Below, piece by piece: positions 17,930 through 26,153 of a stretch of DNA of 64,000 bases. Under the pieces are notes generated by a model, which did no database searches, was not told the DNA's origin, and saw only the letters and a program-made list of their open reading frames with translations. The stretch is from Candidatus Bathyarchaeota archaeon (lineage in GTDB: Archaea > Thermoproteota > Bathyarchaeia > Bathyarchaeales > Bathycorpusculaceae), in NCBI GenBank assembly GCA_003164295.1, contig PLTA01000061.1:179-64178 (forward strand). Direction: 5' to 3'. Position 1 is the stretch's first letter. Every line of letters starts with the position of its first letter. The translations under genes were made by a program, and so were the position numbers.

Positions 17930-18316
17930 TTACTGCTTAGTTACAACGCCGTTTTCTATTCTGATTTTTTCGCCTGTTTTAAATTTAGATATATCAATTT
18001 TGTCCACACAGGGAATCTCGCTAATAATCGCACCCACAGCAATTATGGTCTCGCATTCTTTATTTATCATGCCTGCAGGTGCAGTTCCACTCTTTTTCAT
18101 TCGGTAGAGAGTGTATGAGCCCACGGTTGAGCCTTTGCCCTGTGGGAAAACTAGAATTTTGCATTTAACACTTTGCCCTTCCAATTCGTGACCTTTCTCT
18201 ATGACGATACCCGTTTCTGGGTCAACGCCGCCATAGAAAGAGATAGGCTGGGTTGTGACGAGGGCTTCTCCCTCTCCCTTGCCCTTGTAGATAATTCTGC
18301 CTTTTAACTGTTCCAT
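17930..18316 (-). CDS. Phosphomevalonate dehydratase small subunit (AcnX/DUF126 type)
   Basis: The small subunit provides the swivelling domain of the AcnX-type dehydratase, which in archaea converts 5-phosphomevalonate to trans-anhydromevalonate 5-phosphate. Seen here: GRIIYKGKGEGEALVT, then the conserved FPQGKGSTVGSYTLYRMK, where the Ser contacts substrate phosphate in this family, and CETIIAVGAIISEIPCVD. I chose ATG 18316 (MEQLKGRI); the longer frame from 18343 adds nine unlikely residues. The start overlaps the large-subunit gene by 13 bases. The specific substrate is inferred from the surrounding mevalonate genes. Confidence 0.88.
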   Translation of the reverse strand: MEQLKGRIIYKGKGEGEALVTTQPISFYGGVDPETGIVIEKGHELEGQSVKCKILVFPQGKGSTVGSYTLYRMKKSGTAPAGMINKECETIIAVGAIISEIPCVDKIDISKFKTGEKIRIENGVVTKQ

Positions 18317-19503
18317 TTTCCAGTCACCGCCGAGTCCACACACTCTTCTATGCTACCCATTTTTGTTTTCATATTATTTTGCCTAGAATAGAAGCAGCCT
18401 TTTGCAGAGGTTGTTGCTAATGATTTGAACCTGCCCTTGAGCGGCGCTACTGCCATGCATGTGTCGCAAGCAAATTTGGCTCCAGCCGCTTCGATAACTT
18501 GGGTATAGCCACGTTTATCCGCTAATTGCTTAACGTTTCTTGAAGTCGCAACCCAAAACTCTGTGCCCTCCGCCACCGTCTTGCCCTTAAGCAGCTCAGC
18601 GACTTTGGCAATTTCGTTAATTGAGCAATGTGGACAGCCGACGCAGACAAGTTCAATACCGCTCACATCATCGTTGATAGTGTCGTAAGCATTTGTGATG
18701 TCGGTCTGCTCTATTGTTATCGTTTCTTTAGGCTGAGCTTGCAGTTCGGCTCCAGGTGTAACGCCTTTCATATAAAAGAGCGGTTTAGCTCCATACGTGA
18801 CTACTGAAGCACAGAAAGATTTGAGTTCATCGAGATCAACCGATTTTATGCCGGTAATAAAGGGAATTTTGTTTTCGGCTTTTTTGCCAATTGCGAACCC
18901 AAGAGCTCCCCAATCTGAAAGCTTTCGTATTTCAGCGTTTACTTGGACGTGAATATCGGGAACACGATTCTCATCCAAGTGTAGCCCGTAACAGGGGGTT
19001 TTGCCTATGAAAGCGGCTGCCAATGCTGAGGGTCCTCCTTCTCGATTGGTTTTTGCGCCAAGTACAGAATTTGCAAAAGTAACAGCTGAGCTTTCTGACC
19101 ATGCAAGGTGTTCGCCATAAAGCGGCAAGTTTCCAATCAAGTAGGGCGTGCATGTGCAGCTTACAAGTATGCCCATGCGTTCAAAAGCTTCTATCACGAG
19201 GTTTTGTTTTTCTGCAAATTCTGGGCTAATGCCGAGTTGCTGCCAATTTTCCAAATCCATTCCTGCTGGATTCAGGGTGGTTAATACTTTGACTTTGCCG
19301 TCTTTGGCTAACTCGTTGAGGAATTCTAAGCCTGCGTCGCCAAGGTTATGGTAGGATACGCCTGCTACTTGGACGCTGCCAACTTTGATTAGGCTTTTTG
19401 CGCCGAAAATTTCGCCCAGTGCAGTGAGGATTTCCATGCTTTTTTGGACAGCGTAGCCTTCCGCACCGTCGAGCATTTTTTGTTCTTGTTTAGTTAATTG
19501 CAT
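18304..19503 (-). CDS. Phosphomevalonate dehydratase large subunit (aconitase X)
   Basis: Catalytic, iron-sulfur-dependent subunit of the AcnX family. The family hallmarks are SYHNLGDAGLEFL near the N-terminus, the cysteine stretch SCTCTPYLIGNLP and AWSESSAVTFANSVLGAKTN. NREGGPSALAAA and the Cys-rich VCVGCPHCS and CDTCMAVAP supply cluster ligands. About 399 residues. ATG 19503 lies five bases after the ubiD stop; a GTG at 19512 would overlap it. With the small subunit, UbiD decarboxylase and mevalonate kinase in the same run, a role in the archaeal mevalonate pathway is well supported. Confidence 0.92.
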   Translation of the reverse strand: MQLTKQEQKMLDGAEGYAVQKSMEILTALGEIFGAKSLIKVGSVQVAGVSYHNLGDAGLEFLNELAKDGKVKVLTTLNPAGMDLENWQQLGISPEFAEKQNLVIEAFERMGILVSCTCTPYLIGNLPLYGEHLAWSESSAVTFANSVLGAKTNREGGPSALAAAFIGKTPCYGLHLDENRVPDIHVQVNAEIRKLSDWGALGFAIGKKAENKIPFITGIKSVDLDELKSFCASVVTYGAKPLFYMKGVTPGAELQAQPKETITIEQTDITNAYDTINDDVSGIELVCVGCPHCSINEIAKVAELLKGKTVAEGTEFWVATSRNVKQLADKRGYTQVIEAAGAKFACDTCMAVAPLKGRFKSLATTSAKGCFYSRQNNMKTKMGSIEECVDSAVTGKWNS

Positions 19504-19508
19504 AAGGG

Positions 19509-20816
19509 TCACAGGTACTTGTTTATGTCTATTTTGATGTATTCTTCTTTTTTGAAGCCTTTGCCCGTTGTTACAAGCGGTGCGGTTGCGTCTAAGCCGG
19601 CTTTTGCTGTGGTTGCTTTTTTGCCTTCCGTTAAGTCGCCTGACGGGTCAAGGGAAGAGCCAGGCTGGTTTGATAGGATAACTGTGTTTTTGTCTGCTTG
19701 GAATCTTGTGGCGATTGCCCATTCAACATCGTGCGGGTCATAAATGTTAATGTCCTCATCCACAATGACGCAGTGCTTTAGCGATTTGTGCCCTTCAAAC
19801 GCTGCAGCAATCGCTTTTTTTCCGTCATCAGTGTTTTGCTTTTTAATTTGAACAACAGCATGGAGCCAACTGCATCCACCAGGGGTGATGTAGACATCTT
19901 TGCATTGACACACTTTATTGACTTCGTTGAATATTGTGGGTTCTTTTGGCATGCCCATGAGGAATTTATGCTCATTTTTGCCAGCAAGAATAGTTTGGTA
20001 AATTGGATTCTTTCTATGGGTTACGTATTTTATTTCTACAACAGGCTGCTGACGAACTCGGTCAACAACGCCTGTCAAATCCAAAAATGGGCCCTCGGCA
20101 GCCTTCTCCTTAGTTATGCGCCCTTCAAGGACAAACTCGCAGTCCGCTGGAACCTCCAAATCAATTGTTCTGCATTTAGCAAGATCCGTTTTTTCGAGTG
20201 AATTAGCCATTCCCAATTCATCGACGCCTTTCGGAAGAGAGGTTGCGGCTGAGAGTAGAACAGAGGTGGAGTTTCCGATGCATATGGCTATGTCGAGTTC
20301 GCCGCCTGATTTTTTGAGAGCTGTGTCGGTTCCGCGGTCTTCGACGATACGGGCGACGAAGTGGTTTTTGTCTTTAAGCATGAGGCGGTGGAAGCACATG
20401 TTTCTGCCCAATTGAGGGTCTTTGATAATTGTAACTGCTGAGGCAATGTATTTTCCACCATCTTTCTCGGTATAATGCATTATTGGCAGTTTGGTTAAGT
20501 CAACGTTGGTTTCTACGACTTCTTGACAACTGCCTTTTTCAATTGTTTGCGGAGGCGTTGGATGTTCAATGGCTGAGGAAAGTTTTGGCAATAACTTATC
20601 TTTACTTATGCCAAGTGACTGTGCAATCAATTCTTTAGAAGAAACAAGTCCAGCGACTACAGGATAATTTGATTCTTTAACTTTTTCAAAATAAACCGGT
20701 TTTTCGCCTAAAGCGGCGATGATTCCAGCCAACTCATATTCAGTGCTGACTGGCTTGGTAATTTTTGTTAATTCACCGTTTCTTTCAAGTTCGCCTATGA
20801 ATTTTCGCAAGCCCAT
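19509..20816 (-). CDS. UbiD-family decarboxylase, probable trans-anhydromevalonate 5-phosphate decarboxylase
   Basis: UbiD enzymes use prenylated FMN to remove CO2 from unsaturated acids. In the archaeal route this yields isopentenyl phosphate. The sequence starts GLRKFIGELERNGELTKI and has NMCFHRLMLKDKNHF, GNSTSVLLSAATSLP and AAEGPFLDLTGVVDR, where the essential Glu/Asp residues sit, then KYVTHRKNPIYQTILAG and SNQPGSSLDPSG. 435 residues is normal. No ubiX-type prenyltransferase for the cofactor is in the window. Substrate is assigned by its adjacency to both AcnX subunits and mvk. Confidence 0.88.
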   Translation of the reverse strand: MGLRKFIGELERNGELTKITKPVSTEYELAGIIAALGEKPVYFEKVKESNYPVVAGLVSSKELIAQSLGISKDKLLPKLSSAIEHPTPPQTIEKGSCQEVVETNVDLTKLPIMHYTEKDGGKYIASAVTIIKDPQLGRNMCFHRLMLKDKNHFVARIVEDRGTDTALKKSGGELDIAICIGNSTSVLLSAATSLPKGVDELGMANSLEKTDLAKCRTIDLEVPADCEFVLEGRITKEKAAEGPFLDLTGVVDRVRQQPVVEIKYVTHRKNPIYQTILAGKNEHKFLMGMPKEPTIFNEVNKVCQCKDVYITPGGCSWLHAVVQIKKQNTDDGKKAIAAAFEGHKSLKHCVIVDEDINIYDPHDVEWAIATRFQADKNTVILSNQPGSSLDPSGDLTEGKKATTAKAGLDATAPLVTTGKGFKKEEYIKIDINKYL

Positions 20817-20946
20817 TATGTTCGCCTTGAATTGGAGTGTATTTCAAAGTTGACGTTTATAGCTTTTGGAAACTTGCACTTAGTCTTAAGCACTTTCTAA
20901 AAGAAAAAAGATCTGTTTAGGCTAAAATAATCCCTCTTTATTATAA

Positions 20947-21888
20947 TTAGTAGGTTGTGACGCCGATTCTTGTCATCAAATATTCGTATCCAGCACCTTT
21001 AAAGGCGCCAACCACTTTGCCCTGCACTTCCTTGCCTGGGGTTAACGCAACCATGCACCCTCCGCCTCCGCCGCCAGTTAATTTCGCTCCGAAAGAGCCC
21101 TGTTTGCATGCGATGTCAACGAGTTGGTCAAGTTCTTTGCTAGATACCCCGATTTCTTGGAGTATACGGTGGTTTTCGTTCATTAGGTCGCCGACTTTTT
21201 TTAAGTCTCCGCTCTCAAGAGCTTTGCGTCCAGCAACTGCCAAGTTTTCTGCCTGTTTGAACAATGGATCATATTTTGCTGGGTTTTTCTTTTTGCGGTC
21301 TGCAACGCCTTCCACCATGGCTTTGGTGTTGGCTACTTTGCCTGTACTGCCAATCACGATTTCGATTGGTTTACGAATATGAATTTTTTCAACAACGTCT
21401 TGTCCGCCTGCAGGGTTCTTTTTAAACCACATTAAGCCTCCATAAGTTGCTGCAGTGTTGTCAATGCCTGATGGATTGCCCGCATAGGCTTTTTCAGCTT
21501 CGTAAGCGATAGCATTTATTTTTTCGTTCGAGAGGTTTAGCGATAGTTCTTCGCTTATGGCTCTTGCAATGGCGACGCTGCTGGCTGCTGAAGCTCCGAG
21601 TCCGCTAAAGCCTGGAAGTGAGCCGCCTATCCAGATATCGAGGGGCGTTTTTGCGTCTAAGTTCATGGCTTTAAGCATACGCTCGATTGATTCGATTTGT
21701 TGGAGACGCTTTTCTTCGCTGTAACCTTTAGCGGTTTTTCGTTCATCTTTAATTTGAAGTCCTTTGACGCCTTTTTTTACTTCAGCATCTGTCGTTGAAT
21801 CAATTGCGGAAACAATGCCTGGTAAACCATGAACAACAAAGTGTTCGCCAAACAAGATTACTTTTCCATAACCTGACCCTTTACCCAT
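20947..21888 (-). CDS. mvk: Mevalonate kinase
   Basis: Makes mevalonate 5-phosphate. A GHMP kinase: N-terminal GYGKVILFGEHFVVHG, the ATP loop GLGASAASSVAIAR (from residue 96), and the C-terminal KLTGGGGGGCMVAL. The catalytic Asp is in GNPSGIDNTAATYGG. 313 residues fits archaeal enzymes. The ATG has an AAGGTGT purine tract upstream. It lies 130 bases before the ubiD-like gene on the same strand and begins the downstream half of the isoprenoid cluster. Confidence 0.96.
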   Translation of the reverse strand: MGKGSGYGKVILFGEHFVVHGLPGIVSAIDSTTDAEVKKGVKGLQIKDERKTAKGYSEEKRLQQIESIERMLKAMNLDAKTPLDIWIGGSLPGFSGLGASAASSVAIARAISEELSLNLSNEKINAIAYEAEKAYAGNPSGIDNTAATYGGLMWFKKNPAGGQDVVEKIHIRKPIEIVIGSTGKVANTKAMVEGVADRKKKNPAKYDPLFKQAENLAVAGRKALESGDLKKVGDLMNENHRILQEIGVSSKELDQLVDIACKQGSFGAKLTGGGGGGCMVALTPGKEVQGKVVGAFKGAGYEYLMTRIGVTTY

Positions 21889-21916
21889 CTAATTTTACAC
21901 CTTGGAAGAAAGCTAT

Positions 21917-21958
21917 TACACCATCCAAATAAAAATACACCATCCAAATAAAAACATT
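21917..21958. repeat. Tandem 19-bp duplication in the mvk promoter region
   Basis: TACACCATCCAAATAAAAA occurs twice head to tail (from 21917 and from 21936), ending 30-70 bases upstream of the mvk ATG. On the coding strand each unit gives TTTTTATTTGGATGG, a TATA-like A/T tract beside GGATGG, so the basal promoter element itself may be duplicated. Confidence 0.7.
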
Positions 21959-22271
21959 CGTTTACAACATTTAAGATAAAACGCGTCTTCCAGTTTTAGT
22001 TAGCAGGCAAAATTAGGGATAGGTAAGTCAAGCCATGCGCTAATAATGGCAAGGCAAAAAACTTGGTGGGCAAAGTGCCTTCCCATGTTAGCAGCCAGAC
22101 CGCCTAACTGATGGCTACCCTTTCTGCATTTCTTGGATGATTTGACTACGAATCCTATGGATATAAGATGTTGTTGGTAACATTTTGTTGTCACAACCGC
22201 TAAGTTAAACCACCTTTAGTCTTGACTGGCTGCAATTAAAAAAAGTGTTTAGTGTTGAAATAGTCTGTTTT
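21959..22271. other. Intergenic region between memo and mvk
   Basis: Beyond the 19-bp duplication I find no supportable gene here. A 64-codon minus-strand frame (22000-22194) has no family resemblance or ribosome site and is left out. Mixed composition and several short G/C-rich patches (around 22040-22110) would permit a structured RNA, but I cannot identify one. Confidence 0.3.
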
Positions 22272-23177
22272 TTAAGTGTTGGTTTTTTTGAAATTTACTG
22301 CTGCATATCCAACTACGCTTGAGTGGTCGCCTGTTATGTCGCCGCTGTTATGATAGTTCAAAAGTTGAGCTTTGGCACATAAACCGTTTGCATAGGTAAT
22401 CAGGGCTGTTATGGGAGCGTAGCCGCATGCTGTGATGTTTTGTGCTTCAATTGTTTCGTAGAATTTTTTGGCATCAAGCTCAGTGATAGCTTTTAATGCG
22501 GCATGGTCTTTTGTTGCAGCCGTTTTTGCGGGTTCATAATGAGTCATATCTGAGGAAGCAATAACAACCGTATTTGTAGCGTCTAAAACTTCTTCAAGAG
22601 CCCGTCCGACTTCAACAGAGGAATCGTAGTCTTGCATTAAAAAACAAATTGGCACAATTTTGAATGCGTTCCCATAAAGGAACTGTAGAAAAGGCAGTTG
22701 GACTTCAAGGGAATGCTCATAGCGGTGTGCTAATTCATCTACGTCGATAACGCTGGTTTCATGAAGAATCTCATCAGCCATCTTAGAGTCAATTTCTACA
22801 TTGCCAAGAGGTGTTTGCCAAACCCCTTCGCTCATCAGGCTCAAAGCATTGCCATACCCTGTATGGTTGGGACCTAAAAGCACCACTGTATCTGGTTTAC
22901 CATCTAAAGCTAATTCATAAAAAGCAGATGCTGCCACAGGACCAGAATACATGTAGCCCGCATGAGGACAAATCATGCCGACAATGTTTCTGGGGCAGCT
23001 GTGCAAGTTTACTTCTGGAAGTTTTTTGGGTCCGATTGGATGTAGGAAACAATTTTTAATTTGTGCACTAAGCGCTTCGGCGTCGGCTTCATAAAATTGG
23101 CCTGCAACATTTGGACGCCGAATCGTCGGCAACGGGTTAGGGTTCCTCCTCCTCTTCCCGTGTGACTTTTGCTTCAA
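22272..23177 (-). CDS. MEMO1 family protein
   Basis: MEMO-like proteins are conserved in archaea and eukaryotes and share the fold of extradiol dioxygenases; their archaeal role is unsettled. Motifs: RRPNVAGQFYEADAEAL near the start, MICPHAGYMYSGPVAASAF with the metal-site-type His, VLLGPNHTGYG, HSLEVQLPFLQF, VIASSDMTHYEP and CGYAPITALITYA. 301 residues. The start overlaps the end of rps2 by 41 bases. The eno-rps2-memo-mvk order is common in archaeal genomes. Confidence 0.92.
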   Translation of the reverse strand: MKQKSHGKRRRNPNPLPTIRRPNVAGQFYEADAEALSAQIKNCFLHPIGPKKLPEVNLHSCPRNIVGMICPHAGYMYSGPVAASAFYELALDGKPDTVVLLGPNHTGYGNALSLMSEGVWQTPLGNVEIDSKMADEILHETSVIDVDELAHRYEHSLEVQLPFLQFLYGNAFKIVPICFLMQDYDSSVEVGRALEEVLDATNTVVIASSDMTHYEPAKTAATKDHAALKAITELDAKKFYETIEAQNITACGYAPITALITYANGLCAKAQLLNYHNSGDITGDHSSVVGYAAVNFKKTNT

Positions 23178-23913
23178 AGTCGTCTATGGTTGCTGGTGGA
23201 TCTCTGTCTGGTCCTAATTCGCCTCTTTCACGAAGCACTTGCCTTGCTAGGAGCCAAAATATTACTGCTAGTGCTCTTCTGCCTTTGTTGTTTGTTGGAA
23301 TAACTAAGTCTACGCCTGCGAATTCGTTGTCTGTGCTGCATAGTGCAACGATTGGTATGCCTACTTTGGAGGCTTCTTTAACTGCTTGTGCGTCTGCTCT
23401 TGGGTCAGAAACAAGTATGACTTCTGGGTCAATTCTGCCTGGGTACTGTGGATTGCTTAATTGTCCAGGTATGAAGCGTCCGATTAGAGGGGTTGCGCCT
23501 GTTAATTGACAGAATTTTTTGATTGGTTCTTGAGCATAAAGTCTTGTTGCTGCAACTGCTACTTTTGCATGTTCATAGCGTGAGAGAAACTTTGCAGTGA
23601 CTCTTATTCTGTCGTCTGTTTTTTTAACGTCAAGTACGAATAATCCGTCTGGTCTTACGCGGTAGATGAAGGGTTCCATATCTAAGGTTTTCATTCGGGT
23701 TCCAATATGAATGCCTGCTGAGAGTAATGTGTCTCTTGGTAGGAGAAGTTCTTCGGTTGGTTGGGTTTCTTGAGCTTTCTCTTCTGGTTCTGTAGTTTCT
23801 TCTTCTTGGACCTCTTCAACAGATTCTTCTTCTACTGGTTCCTCTACGTTTTCTGCTTGGGGTTCCTCTTCATTTTCTACTGGTTGGTTTTCTTTATTTT
23901 CGTCTTCTGACAT
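23137..23913 (-). CDS. rps2: Small-subunit ribosomal protein uS2 with acidic N-terminal extension
   Basis: S2 sits on the solvent side of the small subunit. The core (from about residue 60) has the archaeal signatures LLSAGIHIGTRMKTLDM, PFIYRVRPDGLFVLD, ATRLYAQEPIKKF, RFIPGQLSNPQYPG, ILVSDPRADAQAVKEA and PTNNKGRRALAVIFW. The first 55 or so residues are an almost uninterrupted Glu/Gln/Pro/Val-rich stretch, absent from most archaeal S2 proteins I know. ATG 23913 (MSEDEN) is preferred over 23922. It lies eight bases downstream of enolase in the same run. Confidence 0.95.
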   Translation of the reverse strand: MSEDENKENQPVENEEEPQAENVEEPVEEESVEEVQEEETTEPEEKAQETQPTEELLLPRDTLLSAGIHIGTRMKTLDMEPFIYRVRPDGLFVLDVKKTDDRIRVTAKFLSRYEHAKVAVAATRLYAQEPIKKFCQLTGATPLIGRFIPGQLSNPQYPGRIDPEVILVSDPRADAQAVKEASKVGIPIVALCSTDNEFAGVDLVIPTNNKGRRALAVIFWLLARQVLRERGELGPDRDPPATIDDFEAKVTREEEEEP

Positions 23914-23930
23914 TTTTTTCACTTTCTCTA

Positions 23931-25184
23931 TTAGCGTATTTTTAAATCAGCCATTCTGGCTCTGTTCCCAAGGAAATGCTCAATTCTTATTAGTTCGTTA
24001 AGTTTGGCTATGCGTGATCCTTCAACTATGCCTGTTTTGATTAGTGGGCAGTTGTACGCTACAGCCAAATGAGCGATATGCCAGTCGCAGGTGTCTCCTG
24101 AACGATGCGACATCACTGGGTCATAACCATGTCGTTTTGCAGTTTCAATTGTTAACGCAGCGTCGGACAGAGTGCCTATCTGGTTGACTTTAATGATGAT
24201 AGCATTTCCAGCGTTAATCTTGATTCCATTATTTAACCTTTCAGTATTCGTTGTAAATAAATCATCGCCACATATTAAGCAGTTTTTGGCTTTGCGGGTT
24301 AATTCAGCGAAGCTTTCATAATCTTCTTCATGGAAAGGATCTTCAACATATGCAACATGATACTTCTCAATTAACTCTAGCATAAACTCTAATTGCTCAG
24401 CTGTATCACGTTTCTTGCCTTCATTTTCATAAACATATTTTTCTTCTTTAGGCTTCCAAAGCGAAGAAGCAGCAACATCCAGTCCAAAGCCGCATTCAAA
24501 ATCAACTTCATTCCCAACTTCTTCACATACCTTAGCCATAACATCAAACGCGTCAACAGTGTCGATATTTGCTATCCATGCGCCTTCGTCGCTTTTTCCA
24601 CCGTTAAATTGACTATTTTTCTTTTTCAGCAGATCGCCAAGTTTTTTGTGAATTTGTGTGTTGGCGGTTTGTGCTTCAAGAAAACTTTCAGCGCCGTGTG
24701 GCAACGCTAGATACTCTTGAATGTCAGGTGCTTTGCCCCTTGCATGTGCTCCGCCGCTTAAGCAGTTGCCAAGAGGATACGGCAAGGTTGTGGCGGCGTT
24801 TCCTCCAATAAACTGGAACAAAAGCAGTCCATGTGAGTTTGCTGCTGCTTCAGCATTTGCCAGTGAAATCGCAAAAGCAGTGTTTCCACCAATATTTTTG
24901 AAGTCTGATGTACCATCTAATTCGTGTAGTGTATTGTCAATTTCTTCCTGATAATCAGCATTTAACCCCGCAAGTTCAGGAGCAATCAAATCATCAACCT
25001 TTTTAATAGCCCCCTCTACTCCGCCTTGAGGATAATAAATTACTTCAGCTTTACCTCGGCTTTTACCAGCCGGAGCACCAGCTCTACCAAACCCACCATT
25101 AGTAACTACATCGACCTCTATTGTTTCTTCTCCTCGATTGTTGAAAATTTTCCTAGCAATGAGGTCTTCGATAATAGATGACAA
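23931..25184 (-). CDS. eno: Enolase
   Basis: Interconverts 2-phosphoglycerate and phosphoenolpyruvate. The signatures are an N-terminal EDLIARKIFNNRGEETIEVD, GGNAATTLPYPLGNCLSGG, metal-site VEDPFHEEDYESF and CLICGDDLFTTN, the catalytic Lys in IIIKVNQIGTLSD, and VMSHRSGDTCDWHIAH. 417 residues is normal for archaea. The S-loop region reads SGGAHARGKAPDIQEYLALP instead of the bacterial NGG form, as in other archaea. First gene of the eno-rps2-memo run, transcribed divergently from the fluoride locus. Confidence 0.96.
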   Translation of the reverse strand: MSSIIEDLIARKIFNNRGEETIEVDVVTNGGFGRAGAPAGKSRGKAEVIYYPQGGVEGAIKKVDDLIAPELAGLNADYQEEIDNTLHELDGTSDFKNIGGNTAFAISLANAEAAANSHGLLLFQFIGGNAATTLPYPLGNCLSGGAHARGKAPDIQEYLALPHGAESFLEAQTANTQIHKKLGDLLKKKNSQFNGGKSDEGAWIANIDTVDAFDVMAKVCEEVGNEVDFECGFGLDVAASSLWKPKEEKYVYENEGKKRDTAEQLEFMLELIEKYHVAYVEDPFHEEDYESFAELTRKAKNCLICGDDLFTTNTERLNNGIKINAGNAIIIKVNQIGTLSDAALTIETAKRHGYDPVMSHRSGDTCDWHIAHLAVAYNCPLIKTGIVEGSRIAKLNELIRIEHFLGNRARMADLKIR

Positions 25185-25309
25185 GAGTTGTAAACCTCAA
25201 ACGGCTATAATTTTGTCGCCAGCTTATTTTAGGTTTCGGAAACACAAAAACAAGCATCCAAGAGCCAATAAGTATAATACCCCCATTGCTTGTTTTTTGA
25301 AATAAAATC

Positions 25310-25392
25310 TTGGCTATGGCATTAGCCTTGACAAATGTCAGAACCGCTCCACATGGATGCTGATAATGCCTACCAAACAGGATACAGGTAGG
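25310..25392 (+). ncRNA. Fluoride riboswitch (crcB motif) with ribosome-site-masking platform
   Basis: The aptamer pattern is visible by eye: hairpin GGCT-ATGGCATT-AGCC (from 25312), a short variable hairpin, then the conserved AACCGCT near 25342 and GCTGATAATGCCTACC (25359-25374). GGCAT in the first loop can pair with ATGCC, the pseudoknot expected in crcB RNAs. Downstream, GGTAGG (25387-25392) is complementary to CCTACC at the aptamer's 3' edge and sits four bases before the crcB ATG. Pairing of the two would hide the ribosome site without fluoride; this switching model is inference. Confidence 0.85.
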
Positions 25393-25396
25393 ACAT

Positions 25397-25783
25397 ATGA
25401 AAATGATTGAATTCGTGCTATTAGCGGTTGGCGCAATAATCGGGGCGTTTCTACGTTACATTATGGTTGCTTCTCCACAGACCATTGGAGGCTTACCTGT
25501 TAACGTTTTAGCCGTCAATGTACTAGGGAGTTTTATACTTGGGGTGTTTTCAGTTTTAGCCATCGCTTTAAACTTAAACTCAAATTACACATTACTTGTA
25601 GCCACAGGGTTTTGCGGTGCGTTTACCACTATGTCTTCTTTTGCACTTGAAACCAGCAACTTGATGGATGGCAACCGCTTTATCCTTGTAGCCCTAAACA
25701 TATTTGCCAATGTGGGTTTGTCTCTTGGTGCAGTTGTGGGTGGAAAAGTTTTGGGCAACGAGTTAATGGCGAGGATTCTTTGA
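25397..25783 (+). CDS. crcB: Fluoride channel Fluc/CrcB
   Basis: Dual-topology membrane protein that lets toxic fluoride leave the cell. Four helices are visible. Family motifs: GAIIGAFLRYIMV near residue 12, NVLAVNVLGSFILGVFSVLA with the pore Asn and the Gly-Ser-Phe turn, and ATGFCGAFTTMSSFALE, carrying the Phe box and Na-site Thr/Ser residues. 128 residues is normal. It is preceded by the fluoride riboswitch and overlaps the next gene by four bases. Confidence 0.95.
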   Translation: MKMIEFVLLAVGAIIGAFLRYIMVASPQTIGGLPVNVLAVNVLGSFILGVFSVLAIALNLNSNYTLLVATGFCGAFTTMSSFALETSNLMDGNRFILVALNIFANVGLSLGAVVGGKVLGNELMARIL

Positions 25784-26094
25784 TGCGAGTTAAAATGTGG
25801 GGTGTTACAATTCGAATTAAGAAGAATGATGAAGTTGGCGGTAAACGTCTTGAGGGTCTTGTGATTGATTTTTTAATAAAGGCTGGAGTTAGTGGCGCCA
25901 CGGTGTGGACGGGCGTAGATGGGTTTGGGAAACGGGGAAAATCAACGCTTAAACTTGAAGGCGTCACAGTTAACATGCCCTTAATAATTGAAGTAATTGA
26001 TGAGCAAGTTAAACTTGAGCCGCTTTTGCCTGAACTGAAAAGAATAGTTGGGGATAATGGTTTAGTCAGCATCCAAGACATCTATATGATATAA
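25780..26094 (+). CDS. DUF190 family protein
   Basis: Small cytoplasmic protein of the DUF190 family, often encoded next to fluoride channels. It shows the PII-like ferredoxin fold pattern: a first strand (WGVTIRIKKND), then LEGLVIDFLIKAGVSGATVWTGVDGFGKRG split over helix and loop, and PLIIEVIDEQVKLEPLLPEL. The ATG overlaps the crcB stop (ATGA), so the two are translationally coupled. A regulatory role for the channel is likely by association but unproven. Confidence 0.88.
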   Translation: MMRVKMWGVTIRIKKNDEVGGKRLEGLVIDFLIKAGVSGATVWTGVDGFGKRGKSTLKLEGVTVNMPLIIEVIDEQVKLEPLLPELKRIVGDNGLVSIQDIYMI

Positions 26095-26153
26095 ACAGTC
26101 AAACTACGTTTGTTGTTGGTTTATTGTAGTCACATATTATTATTAGGTTTAGC

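Noticed and set aside
22000-22194. 64-codon minus-strand frame between memo and mvk
   Set aside because: No ribosome site, no family resemblance, and mixed Cys/His/Trp content typical of chance frames.
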